Position numbers and translations under genes: made by a program. Positions 35,075 to 43,307 of a stretch of 64,000 bases of DNA are shown here, piece after piece (positions within the stretch are counted from its first letter, which is position 1; each line of letters opens with the position of its first letter). The stretch is from CAJXVY01 sp965657575 (GTDB lineage Bacteria; Actinomycetota; Actinomycetes; Actinomycetales; Microbacteriaceae): NCBI GenBank assembly GCA_965657575.1, contig CBFHOK010000001.1, forward strand, positions 62,001-126,000. The letters run 5' to 3'. Below the pieces are notes generated by a model. That model was given only the letters and a program-made list of their open reading frames with translations. It did not search any database and was not told where the DNA came from.

Positions 35075-36919
35075 GTGCCAAGGAAAAAGACCGAGGCTGA
35101 ACCAAAAGCTGTTCAGCCACCAGCAGCAACACTGTTGTTTCAAGCCCCAGATTTGCCAACCCCTGAGGTTGACAGCAGAAGCGGAAAACTAAAGGGTGAA
35201 ACCGCCCGACCACCGAAACAGGATGATTCCGAACCGCGCAAGCGCAAAAGAACCAGGACCTCGGACAATAAGCCGGCCGAGCAGAAGACAGCAGAGGCAA
35301 AGGCGGATGATTCAACTCGCGTCGAGGCAAAACGTCAGCGCAGGCGAGAACCACGGACAGAGAACCGTCGCAGAAACACAATCTCCGAGAGTGAGTTTTT
35401 GGCAAGGCGTGAGTCTGTAGATAGGAAGATGATTGTTCGCGAGGCGGATGATCGTGTTCAGATCGGTGTTTTAGAGGATGGAATTCTTGTTGAGCACTAC
35501 GTTGCTCAGTCTCAATCAGCATCTCTGATTGGAAACATTTATCTGGGTAAGGTTCAGAATGTTTTGCCCAGCATGGAGGCAGCCTTTGTTGATATCGGCA
35601 AGGGTAGAAACGCAGTTTTGTATTCAGGCGAAGTTGATTGGGATGCAGCTGAGACCGGCAACCAACCGAGAAAAATCGAGTTGGCTTTGAAAACGGGCGA
35701 CAAGGTGTTGGTGCAGGTGACTAAGGACCCTGTCGGACAAAAAGGAGCGAGACTAACAAGTCAAATTTCTCTCCCGGGGCGCTATTTGGTTTATGTGCCA
35801 GGTGGGAACATGAATGGCATTTCAAGAAAGTTGCCGGACAAAGAGCGTCAGCGCTTGAAGGCCATCTTGAAAGAACTGCTTCCAGCTGACGCTGGAGTAA
35901 TCGTTAGGACTGCTGCAGAGGGTGCAACCGAGGAACAGCTGGCACTTGATGTAAAGAGACTCACCGAACAATGGCAGACAATCGGTAAAAAGAGCGAAAA
36001 GGGTAAAGCGCCCTCTCTTTTGCACACTGAATCAGATCAGTTGATAAAAATCATTCGAGACGTCTTCAATGAAGACTTTCAGTCGATGGTTGTTCAGGGC
36101 GAAGACACGGAGCGCTCGATTGTTGATTACCTGGACAGCGTTGCGCCAGAGCTCAAGGAAAGACTGGGTTCACACAAAGACAAGGAAGACATCTTTGATG
36201 CATTCAGAATTGGTGATCAAATCCACAAGGCACTTGAGCGCAAGGTATACCTCCCCAGTGGCGGTTCGCTGGTTATTGACCGAACAGAGGCGATGACGGT
36301 TGTTGATGTCAACACCGGAAAATTCATCGGAAGTGGCGGAAACCTGGAGCAGACCGTCACAAAGAATAACCTCGAGGCTGCTGAAGAGCTTGTCCGTCAG
36401 TTGAGACTCAGAGACATCGGCGGAATCATTGTTGTCGACTTCATTGACATGACCTTGGAGTCAAATAGGGAACAGGTGCAGCGAAGGTTGATGGAGTGCT
36501 TGTCAAGAGACAGAACAAAGCACCAAGTTGCAGAGGTAACCTCTCTTGGTTTAGTGCAGATGACTCGAAAGAAACTCGGTGTCGGTCTGTTGGAGACCTT
36601 CGGTGAAGTGTGTGAGTGTTGCGGTGGTCGAGGTATGACGATCACCGAAGAGCAAAAATATAAGGCAGAAACAAAAACGTCTAAGACCAAAACCGAGACA
36701 AAGAAAATTGTTGACCCCGAAAAGGCCAAGGAGCTTGGTTCGATGGTGAACAAGATTCACGATGCGGCAGCAGGGGAAGAAGCAGAGAAGTCAGGCGATT
36801 CCTCGGAAATTTTGGACAAAGTATTGGATTCTCTGCCCGAGCCAGAGCCCACGAAGCCAAAGAAACCAAGGCGAAGAAGAGTCAGCACAAAACAAGCAAC
36901 TCCAAACGTTGACCAATAG
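35075..36919 (+). CDS. rne: Ribonuclease E/G
   Basis: RNase E starts decay and processing of many RNAs. From the GTG at 35075 (AGGAG upstream) the product has 614 residues; a TTG at 35024 would add 17. The N-terminal ~115 residues are disordered and rich in Pro, Lys, Arg and Glu. An S1 domain follows (about 130-230, LIGNIYLGKVQNVLPSMEAA). The DNase I-like catalytic core has VIDRTEAMTVVDVNTGKFIG and GGIIVVDFIDM. The zinc-link is CECCGGRG near residue 527. A basic tail ends the protein. Extensions at both ends are typical of actinobacterial RNase E. Confidence 0.92.
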   Translation: MPRKKTEAEPKAVQPPAATLLFQAPDLPTPEVDSRSGKLKGETARPPKQDDSEPRKRKRTRTSDNKPAEQKTAEAKADDSTRVEAKRQRRREPRTENRRRNTISESEFLARRESVDRKMIVREADDRVQIGVLEDGILVEHYVAQSQSASLIGNIYLGKVQNVLPSMEAAFVDIGKGRNAVLYSGEVDWDAAETGNQPRKIELALKTGDKVLVQVTKDPVGQKGARLTSQISLPGRYLVYVPGGNMNGISRKLPDKERQRLKAILKELLPADAGVIVRTAAEGATEEQLALDVKRLTEQWQTIGKKSEKGKAPSLLHTESDQLIKIIRDVFNEDFQSMVVQGEDTERSIVDYLDSVAPELKERLGSHKDKEDIFDAFRIGDQIHKALERKVYLPSGGSLVIDRTEAMTVVDVNTGKFIGSGGNLEQTVTKNNLEAAEELVRQLRLRDIGGIIVVDFIDMTLESNREQVQRRLMECLSRDRTKHQVAEVTSLGLVQMTRKKLGVGLLETFGEVCECCGGRGMTITEEQKYKAETKTSKTKTETKKIVDPEKAKELGSMVNKIHDAAAGEEAEKSGDSSEILDKVLDSLPEPEPTKPKKPRRRRVSTKQATPNVDQ

Positions 36920-36938
36920 ATGATTTTCGGTGTAGAAT
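36909..36938 (+). promoter_or_regulatory. rplU-rpmA promoter
   Basis: TTGACC (36909-36914), an 18-base spacer and TAGAAT (36933-36938) lie at the end of rne. The predicted start near 36945 gives a leader of about 43 bases that contains a GTTGC-TT-GCAAC hairpin before the rplU ribosome site. Confidence 0.6.
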
Positions 36939-36987
36939 TCAAGGCTGTTGCTTGCAACATCCCTAAGCAGACAAAAAGAGGTTAAGC

Positions 36988-37293
36988 GTGGTTTACGCAG
37001 TAGTTCGCGCCGGTGGGCGCCAGGAAAAAGTAGAGGTCGGGTCACTAGTGACCATGGACCGTGTCAAATCTGCCAATGGCAAGGTTGAGCTACCTGCAGT
37101 ATTGCTCGTAGATGGTGACAAAGTCACCACCGATGCAAAGGCGCTTGCAAAGGTAAAGGTAACCGCAGAGGTAGTCGAAGACCTGCGAGGACCAAAGATT
37201 GTTATTCAGAAATACAAGAACAAAACTGGCTATAAGAAGCGTCAGGGTCACCGTCAGGATTTGACCCGCGTGAAAGTCACCGAGATAAAGTAG
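36988..37293 (+). CDS. rplU: 50S ribosomal protein L21
   Basis: L21 binds 23S rRNA in the large subunit. The 101-residue product begins MVYAVVRAGGRQEKVEVG and ends with the basic KNKTGYKKRQGHRQ region typical of L21. The start is GTG with AGAGG upstream. rpmA follows after 6 bases, and the rplU-rpmA-obgE order is conserved across bacteria. Confidence 0.96.
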   Translation: MVYAVVRAGGRQEKVEVGSLVTMDRVKSANGKVELPAVLLVDGDKVTTDAKALAKVKVTAEVVEDLRGPKIVIQKYKNKTGYKKRQGHRQDLTRVKVTEIK

Positions 37294-37299
37294 GCGCAA

Positions 37300-37551
37300 A
37301 TGGCACATAAAAAGGGAGCTAGCTCTACCAAGAACGGTCGCGATTCAAACGCACAGCGTCTTGGTGTTAAAAGATTTGCAGGAGAGGTTGTAAACGCCGG
37401 TGAAATCATCGTTCGCCAGCGCGGAACCCACTTCCACCCGGGGTCAAACGTTGGTCGCGGCAAGGATGACACCCTATTCGCCCTAGCCGGAGGAGCCGTT
37501 GAATTCGGTAACAAGGGTGGTCGCAGGGTCGTAAACATCTTGGCTGAATAG
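37300..37551 (+). CDS. rpmA: 50S ribosomal protein L27
   Basis: L27 reaches the peptidyl transferase centre. The 83-residue product starts MAHKKGASSTKNGRDSNAQR and contains RQRGTHFHPGSNVGRGKDDT, both diagnostic. The N-terminus is already mature, without the cleavable extension seen in Firmicutes. A terminator-like hairpin follows, before obgE. Confidence 0.97.
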   Translation: MAHKKGASSTKNGRDSNAQRLGVKRFAGEVVNAGEIIVRQRGTHFHPGSNVGRGKDDTLFALAGGAVEFGNKGGRRVVNILAE

Positions 37552-37568
37552 TCGAGAGTAAGATTTTT

Positions 37569-37600
37569 GGGCGGGCCTATGGGTCCGCCCATTTTTATTT
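37569..37600 (+). terminator. Hairpin terminator or attenuator between rpmA and obgE
   Basis: GGGCGGGCC and GGTCCGCCC form a 9-base-pair stem (one G-U pair) with loop TATG at 37569-37590, followed by ATTTTTATTT. This is a classical factor-independent terminator shape. The T-rich tail abuts the GGAGG ribosome site of obgE, so obgE may depend on read-through or on a promoter not seen here. Confidence 0.75.
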
Positions 37601-37609
37601 GGAGGTGAA

Positions 37610-39109
37610 GTGGTTACTTTTGTTGATGAGGTAAAGCTTCACCTTGCCGCGGGAGATGGCGGCAACGGGTGTGTTTCTGTAAAGCGTGAGCGATATAAAC
37701 CACTTGCAGGCCCTGATGGCGGAAACGGTGGGACGGGCGGCTCTATCTGGCTGGTAGCGGACACCAATACCGGAACACTTATTGATTATCACTACCGGCC
37801 TCACCGATCTGCAGGACGAGGAGACGCTGGAGCGGGAGACTTTCGCAACGGCGCAAAGGGTGAAGATTTGATCCTCGATGTTCCTGTTGGAACTGTTGTC
37901 AAAAACCCCCAGGGTGATGTTCTGGCAGATTTGAATCAGCCTGGCATGAAGCTTGAGGTGGCGCAGGGTGGTATGGGTGGTCTGGGTAACGCCGCACTTG
38001 CTAGCAAGCGCAGAAAGGCTCCTGGGTTTGCGTTGCTTGGAATACCTGGTTGGAGCGGGGAGATTGTTCTTGAGCTGAAGACAGTGGCCGACGTTGCCTT
38101 GGTGGGTTATCCCAGTGCAGGTAAATCTTCGTTGATTGCGGCCATGAGCGCAGCTAGGCCAAAGATAGCCGATTATCCTTTTACAACTCTGCATCCAAAT
38201 CTCGGGGTTGTTAGAGCTGGCGAAAAAAGCTACACCATCGCGGACGTTCCAGGCTTGATTGAGGGCGCCAGTGAAGGCAAGGGGCTGGGACTTCAGTTTC
38301 TAAGGCATATCGAAAGATGCAGTGTCATCTTGCACGTGATTGATTGCGCCAATCTTGAATCAGATCGCGAGCCACTAAAAGATTACAAAGCGATAGTTCA
38401 AGAACTTGAGAACTATGAGGTTGAGAATGGTATGCCACTAAGCCAAAGGCCTCAACTGATTGCGCTGAACAAGATTGATCTCGAAGATGGTGAAACCATT
38501 GCAAAGATGGTCCGGCCCGAGTTTGAAAAGATGGGGCTAGACGTTTTTGAAGTGTCTGCAATATCCAAACAGGGGCTCAAAGAGCTAAGTTTCGCCCTGA
38601 GTGTGCTCATTGATGAACATTCAGAAACACAGGCCGATGCCAGGGAAATTATTAGTCTCGTGAAGCAAGAACCCAGTGATGAATTTGAGGTAAAGGCGGA
38701 AAATAGTTCCGAGGGAGTTATTTTTAGAATCACTGGCGTAAAACCAGAGCGTTGGGTGGCACAGACTGATTTCAGCAACGATGAGGCAGTCGGATATCTG
38801 GCGGAGAGGCTTGCCAAACTCGGTGTTGAGGAGCGACTTATGAAAACTGGGGCCAAAGCTGGTTCAACAGTGATTATTGGTTCAGAGAATGGCGTTCTTT
38901 TTGAATGGCAGCCGATGATTAGCTCAATTGCAGAGGTGACAACCCCTAGGGGTAGTGATTCACGAATAGACGGAAGCGATCGACGAACCACCAAAGAAAG
39001 ACGTGAGCAGTATCACGAGATGATGGACAGCAGATCGCGCATGAGGGAAAAGATGCAGGCCGAGAGAGAGGCATCAAAACTCAGCGAGCAGTATTTGGAC
39101 GAGGAGTAA
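37610..39109 (+). CDS. obgE: GTPase Obg (CgtA)
   Basis: This essential GTPase takes part in 50S assembly and stress signalling. The 499-residue product has the glycine-rich Obg fold (about 1-155, GDGGNGCVSVKRER), a G domain with GYPSAGKSS, DVPGLIEGA and NKIDLED, and a C-terminal OCT domain (about 345-430). A charged tail of about 60 residues rich in Arg and Glu ends the protein. The GTG start has GGAGGTGAA immediately upstream. Confidence 0.95.
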   Translation: MVTFVDEVKLHLAAGDGGNGCVSVKRERYKPLAGPDGGNGGTGGSIWLVADTNTGTLIDYHYRPHRSAGRGDAGAGDFRNGAKGEDLILDVPVGTVVKNPQGDVLADLNQPGMKLEVAQGGMGGLGNAALASKRRKAPGFALLGIPGWSGEIVLELKTVADVALVGYPSAGKSSLIAAMSAARPKIADYPFTTLHPNLGVVRAGEKSYTIADVPGLIEGASEGKGLGLQFLRHIERCSVILHVIDCANLESDREPLKDYKAIVQELENYEVENGMPLSQRPQLIALNKIDLEDGETIAKMVRPEFEKMGLDVFEVSAISKQGLKELSFALSVLIDEHSETQADAREIISLVKQEPSDEFEVKAENSSEGVIFRITGVKPERWVAQTDFSNDEAVGYLAERLAKLGVEERLMKTGAKAGSTVIIGSENGVLFEWQPMISSIAEVTTPRGSDSRIDGSDRRTTKERREQYHEMMDSRSRMREKMQAEREASKLSEQYLDEE

Positions 39110-39110
39110 G

Positions 39111-39893
39111 TTGCTAAGTAACGCAGGTGAGATCAGTCAAGCAGGACTTGTGGTTGTCAAAATCGGAAGTTCCTCAATAACGGGCGAAAACGCTCATCAG
39201 TTGCAACTTGTTTGTCAGTTAGTTTCTGAGCTGAGGGCGAGGGAAATTTCGGTGGTGGTCGTCAGCAGTGGTGCGATCGCATCCTCTGGACCAATCCTGG
39301 GACTCACTGCCAAGGCAACCGACCTCCCAACTTCCCAAGCGATGGCTGCTGTTGGACAGCTGAAGTTGATGGCTGATTACCAGAGGGAACTTTCAAAGCA
39401 CGATTTGATTGCAGGACAAGTGTTATTGACAGTTGAGAACATGGACAACCCGCAAACTCGCTCGAATTCAATACAAGCTTTTTCTAGATTGATTGAAATG
39501 GGTGTTGTTCCGATTGTGAATGAAAACGACACTGTTGCCACTCAAGAGATTCGCTTTGGTGACAATGATGGCTTGGCGGCAAACGTTTCAACCCTGCTAA
39601 ACGCGGACTTGTTGATTCTGCTGAGCGACGTTGATGCCATTTACACAGGTCCTCCGGACGAAGAGGGCTCGACCCCGATAGCAAGGATAAGTTCAGAGAG
39701 AGATTTGGATGATGTAAAGATTTCTGGGACTTCAACCGGCTTTGGAACTGGAGGGGCGCTGACCAAGGTAAGTGCCGCGCTGAAAGTGTCAGAGGCAGGA
39801 ATCCCCGTAATGCTGACCTCGGTTGTCAACAGTCAGAAAATAATGACTGAAGATTTCACTCACACCTGGTTTGAAGCAAAGAATAAGCTTTAG
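39111..39893 (+). CDS. proB: Glutamate 5-kinase, short form without PUA domain
   Basis: ProB phosphorylates glutamate, the first step of proline synthesis. The 260-residue amino-acid kinase domain has VVKIGSSSITG, VSSGAIASSG and NENDTVATQEIRFGDND, the glutamate-binding part. Most actinobacterial and enteric ProB proteins are about 370 residues with a C-terminal PUA domain; here the chain stops at the kinase domain. The TTG start follows GAGGAG. proA begins two bases after its stop. Confidence 0.9.
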   Translation: MLSNAGEISQAGLVVVKIGSSSITGENAHQLQLVCQLVSELRAREISVVVVSSGAIASSGPILGLTAKATDLPTSQAMAAVGQLKLMADYQRELSKHDLIAGQVLLTVENMDNPQTRSNSIQAFSRLIEMGVVPIVNENDTVATQEIRFGDNDGLAANVSTLLNADLLILLSDVDAIYTGPPDEEGSTPIARISSERDLDDVKISGTSTGFGTGGALTKVSAALKVSEAGIPVMLTSVVNSQKIMTEDFTHTWFEAKNKL

Positions 39894-39895
39894 AC

Positions 39896-41140
39896 ATGAC
39901 AGTTTCACAAATTCTTGAGGCGACAAAGAGAGCTTCGCCAATACTTGCCCAGGCAAGCACTGGTCAGAAGCACTTAGCACTCGTGAGCCTCAGAGACCTC
40001 TTGGGTTCGAATGAGCAACGAATACTCGATGCCAACAAAAAAGATTTAGACAGAGGTGAGCAAGAAGGCCTGGCCAAATCTCTGTTTGATCGCCTTCGAC
40101 TAACCTCTGAGCGCATTGCCGGATTGCAAACCTCGATAGATGAAATCATTGCTTTCCCAGACCCGATCGGGGACGTGCTCAGAGGAAGCAAGCTAGAAAA
40201 CGGTCTCAGAATCGAGCAGATAAGGGTTCCTTTTGGTGTTATCGGGGTCATTTATGAAGCGAGGCCGAATGTAACAATCGACATCGCTTCACTTGCCATA
40301 AAAAGTGGGAACGCTGCAGTTCTGCGAGGCGGCAGTGCTGCCGTTGAAACAAACAGGGTGCTGATAGACCTGATTCAAGATGCTCTCGAGCACGCAGGAC
40401 TCTCCAGAGACCTTGTTCAAACAGTTGATGATTTTGGACGCCAGGGTGGAACGGAGATGATGCAGGCTAGAGGCTTGATTGATGTTTTGATTCCAAGGGG
40501 CAGTGCGAGTTTGATCCAAACTGTGGTTTTGGAATCTAAGGTTCCGGTAATTGAAACCGGCGATGGGATAGTTCATTTGTTCATTGACAAAGATGCTGAT
40601 GAACAGAAGGCGATTCAAATTGCTAACAATTCGAAGACTCACCGTGTCAGCGTTTGCAATTCACTAGAAACACTTTTGATTCATGAAGCGGTATTGGGCT
40701 CAATCGGATTGAAAATAATCGAGAATCTGCACGCAAGTGGCGTAAAGATTAACGCCTGCGAGAAAACCAGAGCGGTTTTCCCTGCAGCAAATCAAGCGTC
40801 GGATGAGAACTGGGCAACTGAATATTTGGCAATGGAGATATCTGTAAAGACAGTTGAGAGCCTGGAGGAAGCACTTTCCCACATTGCGAAGTATTCAACC
40901 CACCACACTGAAAGCATTGTCACAGAGGACTACACCACCGCAGAAAGATTCCTTGCGGAGGTCGACAGCGCTGCTGTAATGGTGAACGCTTCCACGAGGT
41001 TCACTGATGGTGGCCAATTTGGCATGGGTGCTGAGGTGGGTATTTCAACACAAAAACTTCACGCCAGAGGGCCAATGGGATTGAATGAACTGACAAGCAC
41101 CAAGTGGCTTGTTCGTGGCGATGGTCAGATTCGCAGCTAA
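39896..41140 (+). CDS. proA: Gamma-glutamyl phosphate reductase
   Basis: ProA reduces glutamyl phosphate to glutamate semialdehyde with NADPH, the second step of proline synthesis. The 414-residue aldehyde-dehydrogenase-like protein contains VPFGVIGVIYEARPNVT, GGSAAVETN, the catalytic cysteine in RVSVCNSLETLL and the C-terminal ARGPMGLNELTSTKW motif. It is co-transcribed with proB. Together with PutA in this window, the cell can both make and burn proline. Confidence 0.96.
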   Translation: MTVSQILEATKRASPILAQASTGQKHLALVSLRDLLGSNEQRILDANKKDLDRGEQEGLAKSLFDRLRLTSERIAGLQTSIDEIIAFPDPIGDVLRGSKLENGLRIEQIRVPFGVIGVIYEARPNVTIDIASLAIKSGNAAVLRGGSAAVETNRVLIDLIQDALEHAGLSRDLVQTVDDFGRQGGTEMMQARGLIDVLIPRGSASLIQTVVLESKVPVIETGDGIVHLFIDKDADEQKAIQIANNSKTHRVSVCNSLETLLIHEAVLGSIGLKIIENLHASGVKINACEKTRAVFPAANQASDENWATEYLAMEISVKTVESLEEALSHIAKYSTHHTESIVTEDYTTAERFLAEVDSAAVMVNASTRFTDGGQFGMGAEVGISTQKLHARGPMGLNELTSTKWLVRGDGQIRS

Positions 41141-41167
41141 ACTTATATAAAAGCCAGGAGGAACTAA

Positions 41168-41344
41168 ATGCTTGAACTATTAGCAGAGGGTGCTTACGTT
41201 GAATATCGCGAGCTGCCAATCCCAACTATCGTTTACGGAATTATTACCCTAGGTATTTTTACCGCTCTTGGAATTGTCACCATGAGTTTCATGAACGTTT
41301 CTAATAAGCACGCTCATGTTGATTCCTCTGAGGCTCACCACTAG
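41168..41344 (+). CDS. Small single-helix membrane protein, 58 residues
   Basis: This is a short gene that is easily missed. ATG at 41168 follows CAGGAGGAACTAA and the TAG is at 41342. The product begins MLELLAEGAYVEYRELP, has one membrane helix (about residues 20-42, containing IITLGIFTALGIV) and ends with a histidine-rich tail (HAHVDSSEAHH). nadD starts 6 bases after its stop, so it is part of the proB-proA-nadD run. Function is unknown. Good ribosome site, tight fit and helix make it credible. Confidence 0.75.
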   Translation: MLELLAEGAYVEYRELPIPTIVYGIITLGIFTALGIVTMSFMNVSNKHAHVDSSEAHH

Positions 41345-41350
41345 GGGAGA

Positions 41351-41935
41351 ATGTCGACTAAACGACGCATAGGGGTCATGGGTGGAACCTTTGACCCCAT
41401 TCACAACGGTCACCTTGTTGCCGCCAGCGAGGTGGCGAGTGCTATGGAATTAGACGAGGTGCTGTTTGTGCCCACTGGAAAACCCTGGCAAAAGCAAGAG
41501 GTCTCACCTGCAGAGCACAGATATCTAATGAGCGTCGTTGCAACAGCTTCCAATCCTCAATTCAAAGTCAGTCGGGTAGATGTCGATCGACCAGGGTTTA
41601 CCTACACCGTGGACACCCTAAATGAACTAAATGAACAGTTTCCAGACGCTGATCTGTTTTTTATCTCGGGAGCTGACGCCATCGCCCAAATTATTGCTTG
41701 GAAAGATATCGATAGCGTCTGGGATCTCGCGCACTTTGTTGCAGTAAGTAGGCCCGGTCACAAACTAAAGCTACCAAAGGCTCCAAAAGGCGCAATTAGC
41801 GAACTCGAGGTGCCTGCTCTGTCGATTAGTTCAACTGATGTTCGTCAGCGAGTGGCTGATGGAAAACCCATCTGGTATTTGGTTCCAGACGGGGTTGTTC
41901 AGTACATTAGCAAGCACCACCTGTACGGGAGCTAG
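41351..41935 (+). CDS. nadD: Nicotinate-nucleotide adenylyltransferase
   Basis: NadD makes nicotinate adenine dinucleotide in NAD synthesis. The 194-residue product has the nucleotidyltransferase motif GGTFDPIHNGHL (about 11-22) and the C-terminal ISSTDVRQRV motif (family: IS-S-T/s-IR-R). Length is normal. The ATG follows TAGGGGAGA, and the next gene begins directly after its TAG. nadD-rsfS proximity is conserved in many bacteria. Confidence 0.95.
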   Translation: MSTKRRIGVMGGTFDPIHNGHLVAASEVASAMELDEVLFVPTGKPWQKQEVSPAEHRYLMSVVATASNPQFKVSRVDVDRPGFTYTVDTLNELNEQFPDADLFFISGADAIAQIIAWKDIDSVWDLAHFVAVSRPGHKLKLPKAPKGAISELEVPALSISSTDVRQRVADGKPIWYLVPDGVVQYISKHHLYGS

Positions 41936-42673
41936 ATGGAATACAGAACCAGACGAGAGCGCAGAGAAGCAGAGAAGGCGGGACTGTCTTCACCTGTCGT
42001 GAACTCAGAGGATGATTCAGAGACCACCGTTCGAGTTTCTGAATCAAGTGAGCCCGAGGTTTCCACAGCGGAGAAAAGTTTTCAAAGCAGGAGAGATCTG
42101 CGTGAGAGAAATAGGGAAACTCTAGAAAATCAATCTGAACAAAGCGTTGAGCAATATGAGAGCACACCCAATACCGAAACTCCCAACACAGATTCGCAAC
42201 CTGAGACTGATTCGGAAACTATGGAAGAGCGCAGTTTCCAAGGAGAGAGTGACCCCGAAGACCAGCCACTAACCGCTAAGAGCTACATCTACCAGGAATC
42301 AAGCAATACGGTGACTTTAGATTCAATACCTGATTCATTAGGCCCTCAAACTGCCGACTTTGTGGTCGCCAACTCCGAATCAATCGAAGTTGTGACTGGC
42401 AGCCACCCATCACTGTCGGCTGTCATGGATGATTTGAAATACGATTCTGAAGATCAAAAAGACACTGTCACCGGCAGAATCTCACTGGTTGATCCGGTGA
42501 GTGCGAAACTGGTTGCTGACTCTAGGGAACCAGAGGTCATAGTTCCCGGAAAAATAGTCGTGAAAAACAGGGCTGTTTCCATTACTTTTGCAGTGCTAGG
42601 TGGGGTCATGTTCGTCCTCGCTGGAATCGGCCTATGGTGGGCCTTGAGTGAGATGGGTCCTTTCAGTTCATGA
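41936..42673 (+). CDS. Charged, disordered protein with a C-terminal membrane helix
   Basis: I do not recognise this 245-residue protein. It begins MEYRTRRERREAEKAG. Residues about 15-215 are rich in Ser, Glu, Asp, Thr, Gln and Pro and look disordered. A second Arg-rich patch (SRRDLRERNRE) resembles the first. A single helix near the C-terminus (about 217-238, ITFAVLGGVMFVLAGIGLWW) probably anchors it with a long cytoplasmic N-terminus. It sits exactly between nadD and rsfS and overlaps rsfS by four bases. Confidence 0.75.
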   Translation: MEYRTRRERREAEKAGLSSPVVNSEDDSETTVRVSESSEPEVSTAEKSFQSRRDLRERNRETLENQSEQSVEQYESTPNTETPNTDSQPETDSETMEERSFQGESDPEDQPLTAKSYIYQESSNTVTLDSIPDSLGPQTADFVVANSESIEVVTGSHPSLSAVMDDLKYDSEDQKDTVTGRISLVDPVSAKLVADSREPEVIVPGKIVVKNRAVSITFAVLGGVMFVLAGIGLWWALSEMGPFSS

Positions 42674-43023
42674 CAGCAACCGCTGAAGCAGTTTCACTAG
42701 CTCGCCTGGCAGCCAAAGCTGCAGAAGACAAATTGGCCGAAAACCCAATCGCACTGGATGTCAGTGACCCGTTTGGCTTGGCGGAGATTTTCTTGATCGT
42801 CAGCGGTAGCAATGAACGCCAAATTGTTGCCATCTCTGAGGAGATAGAAGAGAGACTTCGTGAGTCGGGTCACAAAGCAAGAGTTTTAGAGGGCAAGCAG
42901 TCAGGTCGCTGGGTGTTGATGGACTTTGGAGATCTTGTGGTGCACGTGATGCACGAGCAAGAACGTGAGTTTTATTCACTGGAGAGACTTTGGAAAGACT
43001 GTCCAGTTGTTTCAGTCAGCTGA
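42670..43023 (+). CDS. rsfS: Ribosome silencing factor RsfS
   Basis: RsfS binds L14 and blocks subunit joining when nutrients are short. The 117-residue product contains ALDVSDPFGLAEIFLIVSG, KARVLEGKQSGRWVLMDFGD and VVHVMHEQEREFYSLERLW, all characteristic of the Iojap/RsfS family. It overlaps the upstream gene (ATGA) and is followed by tRNA-Ala 26 bases later. Confidence 0.95.
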   Translation: MTATAEAVSLARLAAKAAEDKLAENPIALDVSDPFGLAEIFLIVSGSNERQIVAISEEIEERLRESGHKARVLEGKQSGRWVLMDFGDLVVHVMHEQEREFYSLERLWKDCPVVSVS

Positions 43024-43049
43024 ATTTTGCATTAGACTTTGAAGGCTTT

Positions 43050-43125
43050 GGGCCTGTGGCGCAGCTGGTAGCGCACCTGCATGGCATGCAGGGGGTCAGG
43101 GGTTCGAGTCCCCTCAGGTCCACCA
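43050..43125 (+). tRNA. tRNA-Ala (anticodon GGC)
   Basis: A 76-base tRNA with encoded CCA. The acceptor GGGCCTG pairs with CAGGTCC, giving the G3-T70 wobble that identifies tRNA-Ala. The D arm has GCGCAGCTGGTAGCGC, the anticodon loop ATGGCAT has GGC at 34-36 and the T arm has GGGTTCGAGTCCC. The following ~180 bases up to the VOC gene hold no clear feature apart from a possible TAGATT -10 box. Confidence 0.96.
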
Positions 43126-43307
43126 ACTTCTTTTTACTTTCCGCCAGCCAGACATCAGAGCACTTTGCAGTGCAAGCCTCTATATTTCTGAGAATGTAAC
43201 ATCCGGTGCGCCTAGCAATAACGCCTAAGCAGCTATTTGCGCGCTTCACTTTTGCCTACACACAAAGCCTGAGCTACTTGCTTCTGCTTTTTGTTAGATT
43301 ATCTACT

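Noticed and set aside
34929..35522. Open frame of 197 codons on the minus strand
   Set aside because: It lies antisense to the RNase E N-terminus and shows low-complexity His/Leu/Arg-rich sequence without domain character; a shadow of rne.
37595..38194. Open frame of 199 codons on the minus strand
   Set aside because: It is antisense to obgE, whose GTPase motifs are unmistakable; the minus-strand product has no recognisable features.
38452..38994. Serine-rich open frame of 180 codons on the minus strand
   Set aside because: Antisense to the obgE G/OCT domains; serine richness is the expected complement of acidic coding sequence.
43206..43307. Longer N-terminus of the VOC protein as a possible signal peptide
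   Set aside because: The extension would place a -10-like box inside the gene and is atypical of cytoplasmic VOC proteins.
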